From Kumtagia ephedrae (GTDB lineage Bacteria > Pseudomonadota > Alphaproteobacteria > Rhizobiales > Rhizobiaceae): DNA of 64,000 nucleotides. Position numbers and translations under genes: made by a program. Below, piece after piece: positions 33,806 through 42,737 of this stretch. Each line of letters begins with the position of its first letter. The first letter of the stretch is position 1. The DNA is taken from contig NZ_PXYK01000024.1 of assembly GCF_003012745.1 (NCBI RefSeq), forward strand, positions 1-64,000, given 5' to 3'. The notes below the pieces were generated by a model, which saw only the letters and a program-made list of their open reading frames with translations, did not search any database and was not told where the DNA came from.

Positions 33806-34798
33806 ATGGTATCCCTGAGTGCGTCATTCTCCGTCGTCGACAGCCATACGGCCGGTCATCCGACACGCGTCGTCTTCAGCGGCATTCCGAGACTGAACGG
33901 CAGGACCGTGCGGGAGCGCCGCGACGACTTCCGCACCCGCTTCGACCATTTGCGCCCGGCGCTGCTGCACGAGCCGCGCGGCCATGCGGCCATGGTCGGG
34001 CTGGTGCCCGTCCCTTCTGAACTCGCCGACTACGGCGCATTCTTCATCTCGTCCTACGTCTATCTGGACATGTGCGGGCACGGCACGATCGGCCTTGCCA
34101 AGACGCTCGCCTTCACCGGTGAGATCAGCCCCTCGACCGGCGACAGCTTTACGCTGGAGACGCCGGCCGGCATCGTCACCGTCGGTCTCGTCTGGGGCGA
34201 GGACGGCACGCTCGACGCCGTCACCATCCGCAACGTGCCGGGCTATGTCGGCCTGGAAGGGCTTGCCCTCGACATCCCCGGCGTCGGCCGCGTGACCACC
34301 GACATCGTCTATGGCGGCATGTGGTACGCCATGGTCGACGGCGCCGGGCTCGGGCTGGAACTTGTCCCCGACCAGGCGTCGAAGCTGATGCTGGCCGGCG
34401 CGGCGATCAAGAGCGCCATCAAGGAGGCCATCGCCGGCAACCCGCTCTTCGCTGGGGCGGCCGCGCCCAGCGTCCTGTTCCACGCCGCCGACGCGCCCGA
34501 CAGCGCGACGCATTTCCTGGTGCTGGAGTCCAACAAGTTCGATCGCTCGCCCTGCGGGACCGGCACGGCGGCGCGCATGACGCACCTCCTGCACACCGGC
34601 GTCCTCAAGCCCGGCGACGTCTATCGCGCCCGCAATATATTCGGCATCCCGTTCGAAGCCCGCCTGTCCGAAATGGTCAAGGTCGGAGAGCAGGATGCCG
34701 CAATCGTCGAGATCAAAGGCTCCGCCTTCATCACCTCGGCGCAAACGATCTTCTTCGAGAGCGGCGATCCGCTGTCGGGGGGATTCCTCAGCCGTTAG
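33806..34798 (+). CDS. Proline racemase family epimerase (4-hydroxyproline 2-epimerase type)
   Basis: 330-residue cofactor-independent racemase/epimerase. Both catalytic cysteines are present: Cys90 in YLDMCGHGTIG and Cys250 in DRSPCGTGTAARM. Family members with Thr at the second site are dehydratases, so this one should racemise or epimerise. The N-terminal DSHTAGHPTRVV motif is conserved. Known activities are trans-4-hydroxy-L-proline to cis-4-hydroxy-D-proline epimerisation and proline racemisation. With the downstream amino-acid importer and DadA-like oxidase it fits the first step in use of an L-imino or hydroxy amino acid. No DapA-like deaminase of the known hydroxyproline route is present. 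Confidence 0.9.
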   Translation: MVSLSASFSVVDSHTAGHPTRVVFSGIPRLNGRTVRERRDDFRTRFDHLRPALLHEPRGHAAMVGLVPVPSELADYGAFFISSYVYLDMCGHGTIGLAKTLAFTGEISPSTGDSFTLETPAGIVTVGLVWGEDGTLDAVTIRNVPGYVGLEGLALDIPGVGRVTTDIVYGGMWYAMVDGAGLGLELVPDQASKLMLAGAAIKSAIKEAIAGNPLFAGAAAPSVLFHAADAPDSATHFLVLESNKFDRSPCGTGTAARMTHLLHTGVLKPGDVYRARNIFGIPFEARLSEMVKVGEQDAAIVEIKGSAFITSAQTIFFESGDPLSGGFLSR

Positions 34799-34826
34799 CA
34801 CTCTGAACAAAAGAAGGGGCGCATCA

Positions 34827-35669
34827 ATGATATCGTTCAGCCTGAACAAGATTTTCGCCGCGGCCGCCGTAGCGCTGTCGCTTCTGGCCGCTCCGGCCGC
34901 GGCCGTCGCCGACGACAATCCGTCCGCCGTGCTCGACCAGATCCGCTCCTCGGGCGTGCTCAAGATCCCGGTCATGACCGGCGAGGAGCCGGGCTACATC
35001 AAGGACCCGGCGACCGGCCAGTGGAGCGGCTTCTACGTCGAGTTCCTTTCGGAGATCGCGACCGAGCTCGGCGTGAAGATCCAGCCGGTCGAGACGACCT
35101 GGGGCAACCTCGCCGCCGACTTCCAGTCGAACAAGATCGACATCGCCATCGGCGTCAATCCGAACCCCAAGCGCGGCCTCGTGGTCGACTATCTGTGGGA
35201 AGCGCTGTTCACCGACGCCTGGGCCGTGCTGACGCCGGTCGGCAAGCCGGTCAAGACCTGGGCCGAACTCAACGATCCGTCCAAGACCGTCGTCGTCCAG
35301 AAGGGCTCGACCATGCAGGTCGTCGCCCAGGCCCTGCTGCCCAAGGCGAACATCACGCCGGTCGAGGATCGCGGCCTGGCGCTCATGGAGTTGCAGTCGA
35401 ACCGCGCCGACGGTGTCGTCCTGTCTGTCTTCGACGCCCTGCAGATCACCGAGAAGAACATCGGCGAGGTCTCGCTGCCGGAGCCGCTGCTGCGCAATCC
35501 GGCAACGCTCGCCGTCGCCCGCAAGCCCGGCAACGCCGGCTACATCAACTTCCTGACCAACTGGGTCCTGCAGCAGCGCTCGCTCGGCCAGGCGCAGGGC
35601 AAGCTGATGCAGTCGTGGGAAGCGCGCGGCATCGACATGTCGATCCTCCCGGAAGGCTTCAGCTTCTGA
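34827..35669 (+). CDS. Amino-acid ABC transporter substrate-binding protein
   Basis: 280-residue polar amino-acid type receptor (family 3). Signal peptide with h-region [20 protein letters not shown]. The mature part shows [17 protein letters not shown], the [19 protein letters not shown] helix typical of the family, [13 protein letters not shown] and [17 protein letters not shown] at 34827 with an AAGGGG upstream. With one permease and one ATPase it forms the importer that most likely brings in the epimerase substrate. Confidence 0.93.
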   Translation: MISFSLNKIFAAAAVALSLLAAPAAAVADDNPSAVLDQIRSSGVLKIPVMTGEEPGYIKDPATGQWSGFYVEFLSEIATELGVKIQPVETTWGNLAADFQSNKIDIAIGVNPNPKRGLVVDYLWEALFTDAWAVLTPVGKPVKTWAELNDPSKTVVVQKGSTMQVVAQALLPKANITPVEDRGLALMELQSNRADGVVLSVFDALQITEKNIGEVSLPEPLLRNPATLAVARKPGNAGYINFLTNWVLQQRSLGQAQGKLMQSWEARGIDMSILPEGFSF

Positions 35670-35761
35670 TCCCGAAGCCTTGATCGCACCCGGTCGCCGG
35701 CACGAGCCGGCGGCCGGGGTCCCTGGCCGGGCCGCGGCCCAGCCGAACATGGGGAAAGACA

Positions 35762-36418
35762 ATGTTCGATTTCTCGGTCATCACGAACAATATCGGCCTC
35801 CTCTGGGACGGCCTGCTGATGACGCTCTACTTCACGGCGATCACCATCCTCGCCGGCCTCGCCATCGGCCTGGTCATCGGCCTCATCCAGCTCAGCACGT
35901 TCCGTCCGCTGGTCCTGCTCGGCCAGATCTACGTGGAGTTCTTCCGCAACATCCCGCTGCTGGTGACGCTGCTCTGGGTCTACTACGCCTTCCCGATCTT
36001 CGCCGGCGTCAACGTCACCAAGTTCTGGGCCGGCTTCATCGGCCTGAGCTGCTACGTCGGCTCGTTCTACGCGGAGATCCTGCGCGCCGGCGTCCAGTCG
36101 GTCGATCCCGGCCAGACCGACGCCGCGACGGCGATCGGCATGTCCTACGGGCAGCGCATGCGCCGCATCATCCTGCCTCAGGCGTTCAGGAAGATGATCC
36201 CGCCGCTCGCCGGCCAGTCGATCATCCAGATGAAGAACACGACCCTGCTGTCGATGATCACCGTGCCGGACCTGCTTTATCAGGCGAGCTACATCTCCAG
36301 CTTCACCTACCGCCCGATGGAGGTCTACACGGCCGTCGGCGTGATCTTCCTGATCATTCTGGTGCCGCTGACCTTCCTGTCGCGCAAACTCGAAAAGAGC
36401 GGAGCGGCCACGAAATGA
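35762..36418 (+). CDS. Amino-acid ABC transporter permease (HisM type)
   Basis: 218-residue permease with about five membrane helices and the family signature [21 protein letters not shown]. The coupling loop reads [24 protein letters not shown]. No second permease gene is present, so a homodimer is probable. The stop overlaps the ATPase start (ATGA). Confidence 0.94.
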   Translation: MFDFSVITNNIGLLWDGLLMTLYFTAITILAGLAIGLVIGLIQLSTFRPLVLLGQIYVEFFRNIPLLVTLLWVYYAFPIFAGVNVTKFWAGFIGLSCYVGSFYAEILRAGVQSVDPGQTDAATAIGMSYGQRMRRIILPQAFRKMIPPLAGQSIIQMKNTTLLSMITVPDLLYQASYISSFTYRPMEVYTAVGVIFLIILVPLTFLSRKLEKSGAATK

Positions 36419-37275
36419 CGCACGAACCAAATTCAGCCGCCGAGAGGGCGGCCACGCCGGGCAAGGAGGTGCTCCGCCTTGAGCGCATCTGCCTCGATTT
36501 CGGCAATCGCAGCGTCCTTCGCGGGATCGACCTCACCGTGCAGGAGGGCGAAGTGGTGGTGCTGATCGGCGCCAGCGGCTCGGGCAAGACATCGCTGCTG
36601 CGCTGCATCAACCTGCTCAACACACCGACCAGCGGCAGCATCGTCATCGACGACGACGTGATCTTCCAGCAGCAGGCCGGCGGCGCCGCGCGGGCCATCT
36701 CCAATCAGGAAGTCAACCGCATCCGCTCGAAAACCGGCATGGTCTTCCAGCAGTTCAACCTGTTTCCGCACATGACCGCGCTCCAGAACATCATGGAAGG
36801 TCCGGTCACCGTGAAGAAGGAAGCGGCCGACCCGGTCCGCCGCAAGGCTATGGATCTGCTCAGGATGATGGGGCTGGAGCAGCACGCGGAAAAATACCCG
36901 CGCCAGCTCTCCGGCGGCCAGCAGCAGCGCGTGGCGATCGCCCGCGCCATGGCGATGCAGCCGAAGGTGATGCTCTTCGACGAGCCGACCTCCGCGCTCG
37001 ACCCCGAACTGGTGGGCGAGGTGATGAAGGCGATGGTGGAGCTCGCCAGGAGCGGCATGACGATGGTGATCGTCACCCACGAACTGGGCTTTGCCTTCGA
37101 GATCGCCGACCGGGTGGTCTTCCTCGACGAGGGACTCGTCGCCGAGCAGGGGCCGCCGCAGGAGATCCTGCTTCATCCCCGGCACGAGCGGCTGAAGAGT
37201 TTCGTCGGGCGCTTCCACGAGTCCGCCGACATGCTGCGTCCGTTTCTTGAGGCAAAGCACGCCGAAACCGCGTGA
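36415..37275 (+). CDS. Amino-acid ABC transporter ATP-binding protein (GlnQ type)
   Basis: 286-residue ATPase. Walker [11 protein letters not shown]-loop [17 protein letters not shown], signature [14 protein letters not shown], Walker [14 protein letters not shown] and H-loop IVTHELGFA are all intact. An N-terminal extension of about 18 residues precedes the usual start; the overlap with the permease stop supports the chosen ATG. Confidence 0.95.
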   Translation: MTHEPNSAAERAATPGKEVLRLERICLDFGNRSVLRGIDLTVQEGEVVVLIGASGSGKTSLLRCINLLNTPTSGSIVIDDDVIFQQQAGGAARAISNQEVNRIRSKTGMVFQQFNLFPHMTALQNIMEGPVTVKKEAADPVRRKAMDLLRMMGLEQHAEKYPRQLSGGQQQRVAIARAMAMQPKVMLFDEPTSALDPELVGEVMKAMVELARSGMTMVIVTHELGFAFEIADRVVFLDEGLVAEQGPPQEILLHPRHERLKSFVGRFHESADMLRPFLEAKHAETA

Positions 37276-37386
37276 TCCACTGCCCTGCCGGCAGCGAACG
37301 AGACTTCCGCCGATAGCGACCGGCACGAGGTCCGTGCGCCGGCCGTCGAGACAATGGCTGCCTGGCAGCCCAAAAAGGAAGACACC

Positions 37387-38865
37387 ATGACCCTGAGTTT
37401 CGATCCGAACAGCATCAGCGTTCCGAAAGGACACCATATCGGCGGGCGCTCCGTGGAGCTTCCCGGCGCCGGCATCGAGGTTCTTCGCCCTTCCGACCAG
37501 CAGCCGATGGGCACCGTCGGCGACGGCGGCGAGGAAGCCGTCGAAATGGCGGCCGCCGCGGCCAGGGCGGCGCTCAAGACCAGCAACTGGGCGAAGATGG
37601 CGCCGCGCGAGCGCGCCAAAGTGCTGATGCGCTTCGCGCAACTCATCGAGGAGAACAACGTCTATCTCGGGCAGCTCGAAGCCATGGGCTCCAGCCGTCT
37701 CGTCTCGGGAACGATCACCGGCGACGCGATCCGCACCGCCGGCGTCGTGCGCTACTTCGCGGAATATTGCGACAAGCTGGAAGGCATCGTGACCGCTACG
37801 GAAGGCGGCACGCTGAGCTATGTGAAGCGGGAGCCGTACGGCATCGTCGGCGCGATCGTCCCGTGGAACTTCCCGATGATCACCGCGGCATGGAAGTTCG
37901 CGGGCGCGCTCGCCGCCGGCAACGCCGTGATCATGAAGACATCGGAGCTGACGCCGCACAGCCTGCTCGCCCTCGCCGAGCTGGCGGCCAAGGCCGGGGT
38001 GCCCGCCGGCCTGTTCAACGTCGTCAACGGCTACGGCCACACGACGGGCGCGGCGATCGTTCGCCATCCGGACGTGATGATGATCTCCTTCACCGGCTCG
38101 ACGCAGACCGGCGCCGCCATCATGGCGCTCGCCGCGCAGTCGGGCATCAAGCCGGTCGCGCTGGAGCTCGGCGGCAAGAGCCCACAGCTGGTGCTGGCCG
38201 ATGCGGGCGACCTCGACGTGGTCGCCGGGCGTGTTTCCACCGCCTTCATGGCCAATGCCGGACAGGTCTGCACGGCCGGCTCGCGCATCATCGTGGACGA
38301 GAAGATCGCCGACGAGCTCGTCGAGCGCATCGTCGGCAAGGTCAGGCAGATAAAGGCCGGGCCGACCTGGGACGAGACGACGACCTTCGCGCCGATCATC
38401 AGCCGCAGGCAGCTCGACCGCATCGATGCCATGGTGCGCCAGACGGTCGCCGAGGGCGGTTCGGTCGTCACCGGCGGTGCGCCGCTGGAAAGCCGCAACG
38501 AAGGCAATTTCTACGCGCCGACGCTGCTCAAGGACGTGGCGGACGACAATATCGGCTTCCGGGAGGAATTCTTCGGCCCGGTCGCTACCGTGCGGACATT
38601 CGCCGATCTCGAGGAAGGCATCGCGCTCGCCGCGCATCCGACCTACGGCCTCTCGGCCAGCATCCATACCTCCGACTTGAAGAAGGCGCTCAAGGCCGCC
38701 GACGGAATCGAGGCGGGCATGGTCTGGGTCAACCAGCACGGCCGCAGCCCGGAATTCACCTACACGGCAGGTGGCTTCAAGGGCTCGGGTTTCGGCAAGG
38801 ACATGGGCCGTGCCGGCTTCGAGGAATTCACCCGGCAAAAAGCTGTCTGGGTCAACTACGCCTGA
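37387..38865 (+). CDS. Aldehyde dehydrogenase
   Basis: 492-residue NAD(P)-dependent enzyme. Motifs: VPWNFPMITAAWKFAGAL, FTGSTQTGAAIM, catalytic Glu in LELGGKSPQLV, catalytic Cys in NAGQVCTAGSR, and EEFFGPVATV. Belongs to the betaine-aldehyde/gamma-aminobutyraldehyde-like group. ATG at 37387 has AAAAAGGAAG upstream; a longer frame to 37354 is less well supported. Next to a GMC alcohol oxidoreductase, it likely oxidises the aldehyde that enzyme makes, like the choline-to-betaine pair. Confidence 0.92.
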   Translation: MTLSFDPNSISVPKGHHIGGRSVELPGAGIEVLRPSDQQPMGTVGDGGEEAVEMAAAAARAALKTSNWAKMAPRERAKVLMRFAQLIEENNVYLGQLEAMGSSRLVSGTITGDAIRTAGVVRYFAEYCDKLEGIVTATEGGTLSYVKREPYGIVGAIVPWNFPMITAAWKFAGALAAGNAVIMKTSELTPHSLLALAELAAKAGVPAGLFNVVNGYGHTTGAAIVRHPDVMMISFTGSTQTGAAIMALAAQSGIKPVALELGGKSPQLVLADAGDLDVVAGRVSTAFMANAGQVCTAGSRIIVDEKIADELVERIVGKVRQIKAGPTWDETTTFAPIISRRQLDRIDAMVRQTVAEGGSVVTGGAPLESRNEGNFYAPTLLKDVADDNIGFREEFFGPVATVRTFADLEEGIALAAHPTYGLSASIHTSDLKKALKAADGIEAGMVWVNQHGRSPEFTYTAGGFKGSGFGKDMGRAGFEEFTRQKAVWVNYA

Positions 38866-38879
38866 AACGAGCCCGCGTC

Positions 38880-40574
38880 ATGCAACTCGACTACATCATC
38901 GTGGGCGGCGGATCGGCCGGGGCCGTGCTCGCCAGCCGGCTGTCGGAGAACGGCGCCAAACAGGTCGCGCTGTTCGAGGCCGGACCGGACACGCCGCCCG
39001 ATGACGTCCCGGACGTCATCGCCGACAGCTATCCCGGCCTCTCCTATTTCGACCCCAGATACCATTGGACGCAGCTCAGGGTGTACAACCGCTCCCCCAG
39101 GCTGAACTCGCAGCCGCCGAAGACCGCCAAGCTGGAGCAGGCCAAGGTCATGGGCGGCGGCTCCAGCATCAACGGGCAGTTCGCCGTGCGAGGGCTTCCC
39201 CACGACTACGACGAGTGGGAAGGCCTCGGGCTGAAGGGCTGGGGCTGGGAGGGCATGCTGCCCTACCTGAAGAAGCTCGAGCGCGATCTCGACTTCGACG
39301 GCGAGCTGCACAACAGGAGCGGCAACATCCCGATCCGCCGCGTCTTCCCGGACGACTGGGCGGGCTTCACCAGATCCGTGCTGAAGGCGACGGAGGCAGA
39401 TTGCCCGTACCAGCCCGACTACAACGCCAGCTTCGAGGACGGCTCTTTCCCGCTGCCGCTTTCCAACGAGAACGAGCGCCGCGTCTCGACGGCCGTCGGT
39501 TATCTCCACAAGGAAGCGCGCGCCCGCAAGAACCTGCATATCTTCGCCAACGCCTTCGTTGAAAACCTGATCATAGAGGGCAAACGGGCGACCGGCGTGC
39601 GCGTCACCATCGGCGGCGACACCAAAACCTATTCGGCGCGCGAGGTCATCGTTTCGGCCGGCGCCCTGCACTCGCCGGCGATCCTGATGCGCGCCGGCAT
39701 CGGCCCGGCCGCACAGCTCGCCCGCCTCGGCATCGACGTCGTGGCGGACCTGCCCGGCGTTGGCGAGAACCTCACCGACCACCCGCATATCGCCGTCGGC
39801 GCGCACTTCAGGAAGTCGGCGCGGCTGCGCCCGGGCCAGCGGCGGCACATCTTCCTCGGCGTGCGCTACTCGTCGAACCATGCCGACTGCCACACCGGCG
39901 ATATGCTGCTGATGCCGGTCAATCGCGCCGGCTGGCATCCGCTCGGCAAGGCCATGGGGGCGTTGAACGTCTGCGTCAACAAATCCTATTCGCGCGGAAC
40001 GGTGACGCTGAAGTCCCGTGACCAGAACGAGGAGCCGATCGTCGACCTGAACCTGGCCTCCGACGGGCGCGACCTGATGCGCCTGGTCGACGGGTTCAAG
40101 CGCATCTACCGGATCATGACGGCCCCGGACGTGCAGCGCCACGTCAACACCTGGTTCCTCGCCGGCTACAGCGACGAGGCGCGCGCGCTCAGCGTCCGCA
40201 AGGCATCCAACTGGATCAAGACGGCAAGTGCGGCCTATGCGTTCGACTACCTGCCCTTCTTCCGCGAGGAGCTCCTGAAGCGGAAGTTCGGCACGACCGA
40301 CCGCATGCACAAGATGATGCAGGACGAAGAGCTCATCGTCGAATGGGTCAAGCAGTCCGTGTGGTCGGGCTGGCATGTCTCAGGCACCTGCAAGATGGGC
40401 ACCGAGGATGATCCTCTCGCCGTTCTCGACGACCGCTGCCGCGTGCGCGGCGTCGAGGGGCTGCGCGTGGTCGACGCCTCGATCATGCCGACCATCGTTG
40501 CCGCCAACACCAACATCACCACGATCGCGATGGCCGAGAAGGCCGCCGATCTGATCCTCGAGTCCGTCAATTAG
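38880..40574 (+). CDS. GMC-family FAD oxidoreductase (choline-dehydrogenase-like)
   Basis: 564-residue flavoprotein alcohol dehydrogenase. N-terminal dinucleotide motif YIIVGGGSAGAVLASRLSE, GMC signature 1 around KVMGGGSSINGQFAVRG, signature 2 SAGALHSPAILMRAGIGP, active-site His in WHVSGTCKMG and Asn (rather than a second His) in AANTNITTIAMAEKAAD. The start is ATG at 38880, 14 bases beyond the dehydrogenase stop. Converts an alcohol to an aldehyde for the adjacent aldehyde dehydrogenase (inference); the substrate is unknown. Confidence 0.92.
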   Translation: MQLDYIIVGGGSAGAVLASRLSENGAKQVALFEAGPDTPPDDVPDVIADSYPGLSYFDPRYHWTQLRVYNRSPRLNSQPPKTAKLEQAKVMGGGSSINGQFAVRGLPHDYDEWEGLGLKGWGWEGMLPYLKKLERDLDFDGELHNRSGNIPIRRVFPDDWAGFTRSVLKATEADCPYQPDYNASFEDGSFPLPLSNENERRVSTAVGYLHKEARARKNLHIFANAFVENLIIEGKRATGVRVTIGGDTKTYSAREVIVSAGALHSPAILMRAGIGPAAQLARLGIDVVADLPGVGENLTDHPHIAVGAHFRKSARLRPGQRRHIFLGVRYSSNHADCHTGDMLLMPVNRAGWHPLGKAMGALNVCVNKSYSRGTVTLKSRDQNEEPIVDLNLASDGRDLMRLVDGFKRIYRIMTAPDVQRHVNTWFLAGYSDEARALSVRKASNWIKTASAAYAFDYLPFFREELLKRKFGTTDRMHKMMQDEELIVEWVKQSVWSGWHVSGTCKMGTEDDPLAVLDDRCRVRGVEGLRVVDASIMPTIVAANTNITTIAMAEKAADLILESVN

Positions 40575-40583
40575 AAAGGAAGC

Positions 40584-41372
40584 ATGATCATGCGCAGGAA
40601 CAAGGTTAAGGACATCTGGGCCGCCGGCGGCGAAGTCGTCACCGGCTGGCTCGGCATTCCCTCGTCGATCTCCGCCGAACTGATGGCACAGCAGGGCTGG
40701 GACGCGCTGACGGTGGACCTCCAGCACGGCGCCTCGGACTACACCGACATGGTGCCGATGCTGCAGGCGATCTCCATCACCGACACCGCGCCCTTCGTGC
40801 GCGTGCCCTGGAACGATCCGGCGATCATCGGCAAGGTGCTCGATGCCGGCGCCTACGGCGTCATCTGCCCGATGGTCAACACGGCCGAGGAAGCCGAGGC
40901 CTTCGTCAAGGCCTGCCGTTACTTCCCGCAGGGCGGCCGCTCGGTCGGCCCGCTGCGCGCTTCTCTCTACGCCGGCTCGGACTATTTCCAGCACGCCAAC
41001 GACACGGTCGTGACCATGGCGATGATCGAGAGCGAGCAGGCGGTGAAGAACCTCGAGGACATCCTCAGGACGCCTCATCTCGACGCGATCTTCGTCGGCC
41101 CGTCGGATCTCGCCGTGACCATGGGCGAGGCTCCCGGCTTCGACCCCCGCTATCCCGCCGTCTACGAGGCGATCGAATACATCGCCGCCAAGTGCAAGGA
41201 AGCCGGCGTCATCCCCGGCATCCACTGCGGATCGGTCGCCTATGGCGTCGACATGCGGCGGATGGGCTATCGCTTCATGGCCTACCTCTCCGACTTCCGC
41301 ATGCTGCAGCAGGTCGTGTCGCGCTCGCTGCCGGCGTTCCGCGCCGGCGCCGTCAGCGACTTGACGCCGTAA
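40584..41372 (+). CDS. HpcH/HpaI-family aldolase
   Basis: 262-residue class II pyruvate-type aldolase. Visible: GWLGIPSSISAELMAQQGWDALTVDLQHG (substrate loop and His, split), VRVPWNDPAIIGKVLDAGAYGVICPMV, metal Glu in MAMIESEQAVKN and the FVGPSDLAVTMG segment with the metal Asp. These enzymes cleave 4-hydroxy-2-oxo acids to pyruvate plus an aldehyde. Start ATG at 40584 or the second ATG at 40590, which has better ribosome-site spacing. In this locus it may cleave the keto acid produced by the DadA-like oxidase (inference). Confidence 0.92.
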   Translation: MIMRRNKVKDIWAAGGEVVTGWLGIPSSISAELMAQQGWDALTVDLQHGASDYTDMVPMLQAISITDTAPFVRVPWNDPAIIGKVLDAGAYGVICPMVNTAEEAEAFVKACRYFPQGGRSVGPLRASLYAGSDYFQHANDTVVTMAMIESEQAVKNLEDILRTPHLDAIFVGPSDLAVTMGEAPGFDPRYPAVYEAIEYIAAKCKEAGVIPGIHCGSVAYGVDMRRMGYRFMAYLSDFRMLQQVVSRSLPAFRAGAVSDLTP

Positions 41373-41395
41373 CGCGCCTCTCGGGGTTCATCGCT

Positions 41396-42667
41396 ATGGG
41401 TCAGGGCAGCCGGGGCGTGCAGGGCACGAAGGTGACCGTCATCGGGGCGGGCATCGTCGGCGTTTGCAGCGCGAACTATCTTCTGAAGCAGGGTTTCGAG
41501 GTCGAGGTCATCGACCCCGCCCTGCCCGGCTCGGAAGATCAGTGCTCCTACGGCAATGCCGGCGGCATCTGCCCCGGCTCCTGCATCCCCAATTCCATGC
41601 CGGGCGTGCTGAAGAACGTCCCGAAATGGCTGATGGACCCCGAGGGCCCGCTCTACGTGCGGCTGGCCTACCTGCCGCACGCCCTGCCCTGGCTGCTGCG
41701 CTTCCTCGCCGCCAGCCGCAAATCCCGGGTCGAGGAGATTGCGGCGGCGATGCGGTCGCTGCACCGCTACACCTTCGATTGCTACGAGCCACTGATGAAG
41801 GAGGCGGGCTGCGAGGAGCTTCTGCAGAAGCGCGGCCAGCTCTTCGTCTATGAAAGCGAGGACGGACCCGCCAAGGGCGCTTACGGCCTCAGCCTGCGGC
41901 GCAACCATGGGGTGCGCGTCGAGATCCTCGACGCCGACCAGATCCGCCAGCTCGAGCCGGCACTTGCGCCGATCTTCAAGAGCGCCGTCTACCTGCCCGA
42001 GCAGGGCCAGTGCCCCAATCCGGGACGGCTGGTCGCCAGGCTTGCCGAACACGCGGCGCGCCAGGGCGCGCGTTTCATCCGTGCCCGCGTGCGGGGTTTC
42101 GAGACGGGGCCGAACGGCGCCAGCGCGGTCCTTCTCGAAGGCGGCGAACGCCGGCCCGTAGACCAGGTCGTCCTCGCCGCGGGCGCGTGGTCGGCTGAGC
42201 TTGCCCGCCAGCTCGGCGACCGCATCCCCTTCGAGACGGAGCGCGGCTACCACGTCATGATCGGCGGCGCGGAGACGGGCCTGCGCATCCAGACGATTTC
42301 CGCCGACCGCAAATTCGTCGCGTCGCCGATGGAGGAAGGATTGCGGATCGCCGGCAATGTCGAGTTTTCAGGGCTAAAAATGCCGCCGAACTTCTTCCGC
42401 GCCGACGCGCTGCTGAGACAGGCGCGGCCGATGTTCCGCAAGCCGATCGAGGGCGAGGTGAAGCGCTGGATGGGCCACCGCCCGGGAACCCCGGACAGCA
42501 TCCCGGTCATCGACCGGGCGCGTCATGCGCCGAACGTCATCTATGCGTTCGGGCATGGCCACCAGGGACTGATCGCCGGCTCCGTCACCGGCAGGGTGGT
42601 GGCCGAGATGGCGGCGGGACAAAAGACGCTGATCGACTTGACGCCGTTCAAAGCCGGTCGCTTTTAG
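41396..42667 (+). CDS. FAD-dependent D-amino-acid dehydrogenase-like oxidoreductase
   Basis: 423-residue DAO/DadA-family flavoprotein. Dinucleotide motif VTVIGAGIVGVCSANYLLKQG, later VLAAGAWSAELARQLGDRIPF, RGYHVMIG, the GHRPGTPDSIPVI loop and FGHGHQGLIAGSVTG. The family deaminates D-amino acids or D-imino acids to keto or imino acids and feeds electrons to the respiratory chain; D-hydroxyproline dehydrogenases belong here. It fits as the step after the epimerase. Start ATG at 41396, 23 bp past the aldolase stop. Confidence 0.9.
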   Translation: MGQGSRGVQGTKVTVIGAGIVGVCSANYLLKQGFEVEVIDPALPGSEDQCSYGNAGGICPGSCIPNSMPGVLKNVPKWLMDPEGPLYVRLAYLPHALPWLLRFLAASRKSRVEEIAAAMRSLHRYTFDCYEPLMKEAGCEELLQKRGQLFVYESEDGPAKGAYGLSLRRNHGVRVEILDADQIRQLEPALAPIFKSAVYLPEQGQCPNPGRLVARLAEHAARQGARFIRARVRGFETGPNGASAVLLEGGERRPVDQVVLAAGAWSAELARQLGDRIPFETERGYHVMIGGAETGLRIQTISADRKFVASPMEEGLRIAGNVEFSGLKMPPNFFRADALLRQARPMFRKPIEGEVKRWMGHRPGTPDSIPVIDRARHAPNVIYAFGHGHQGLIAGSVTGRVVAEMAAGQKTLIDLTPFKAGRF

Positions 42668-42737
42668 ACGCAAGTCCGGCGGATATCGGGATGGATCGCG
42701 AGATTTCGATCTCTATTCACATGGATTTCCGCCGGAA

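Noticed and set aside
33806-34798. trans-3-hydroxy-L-proline dehydratase as identity of the racemase-family gene
   Set aside because: That subgroup has Thr at the second catalytic position; here Cys250 is present, so an epimerase/racemase is favoured.
37767-40574. Very long frame joining the end of the aldehyde dehydrogenase region to the GMC oxidoreductase
   Set aside because: The N-terminal part is an out-of-frame reading of the aldehyde dehydrogenase gene, low in complexity and Arg-rich; the GMC protein begins at the ATG at 38880.
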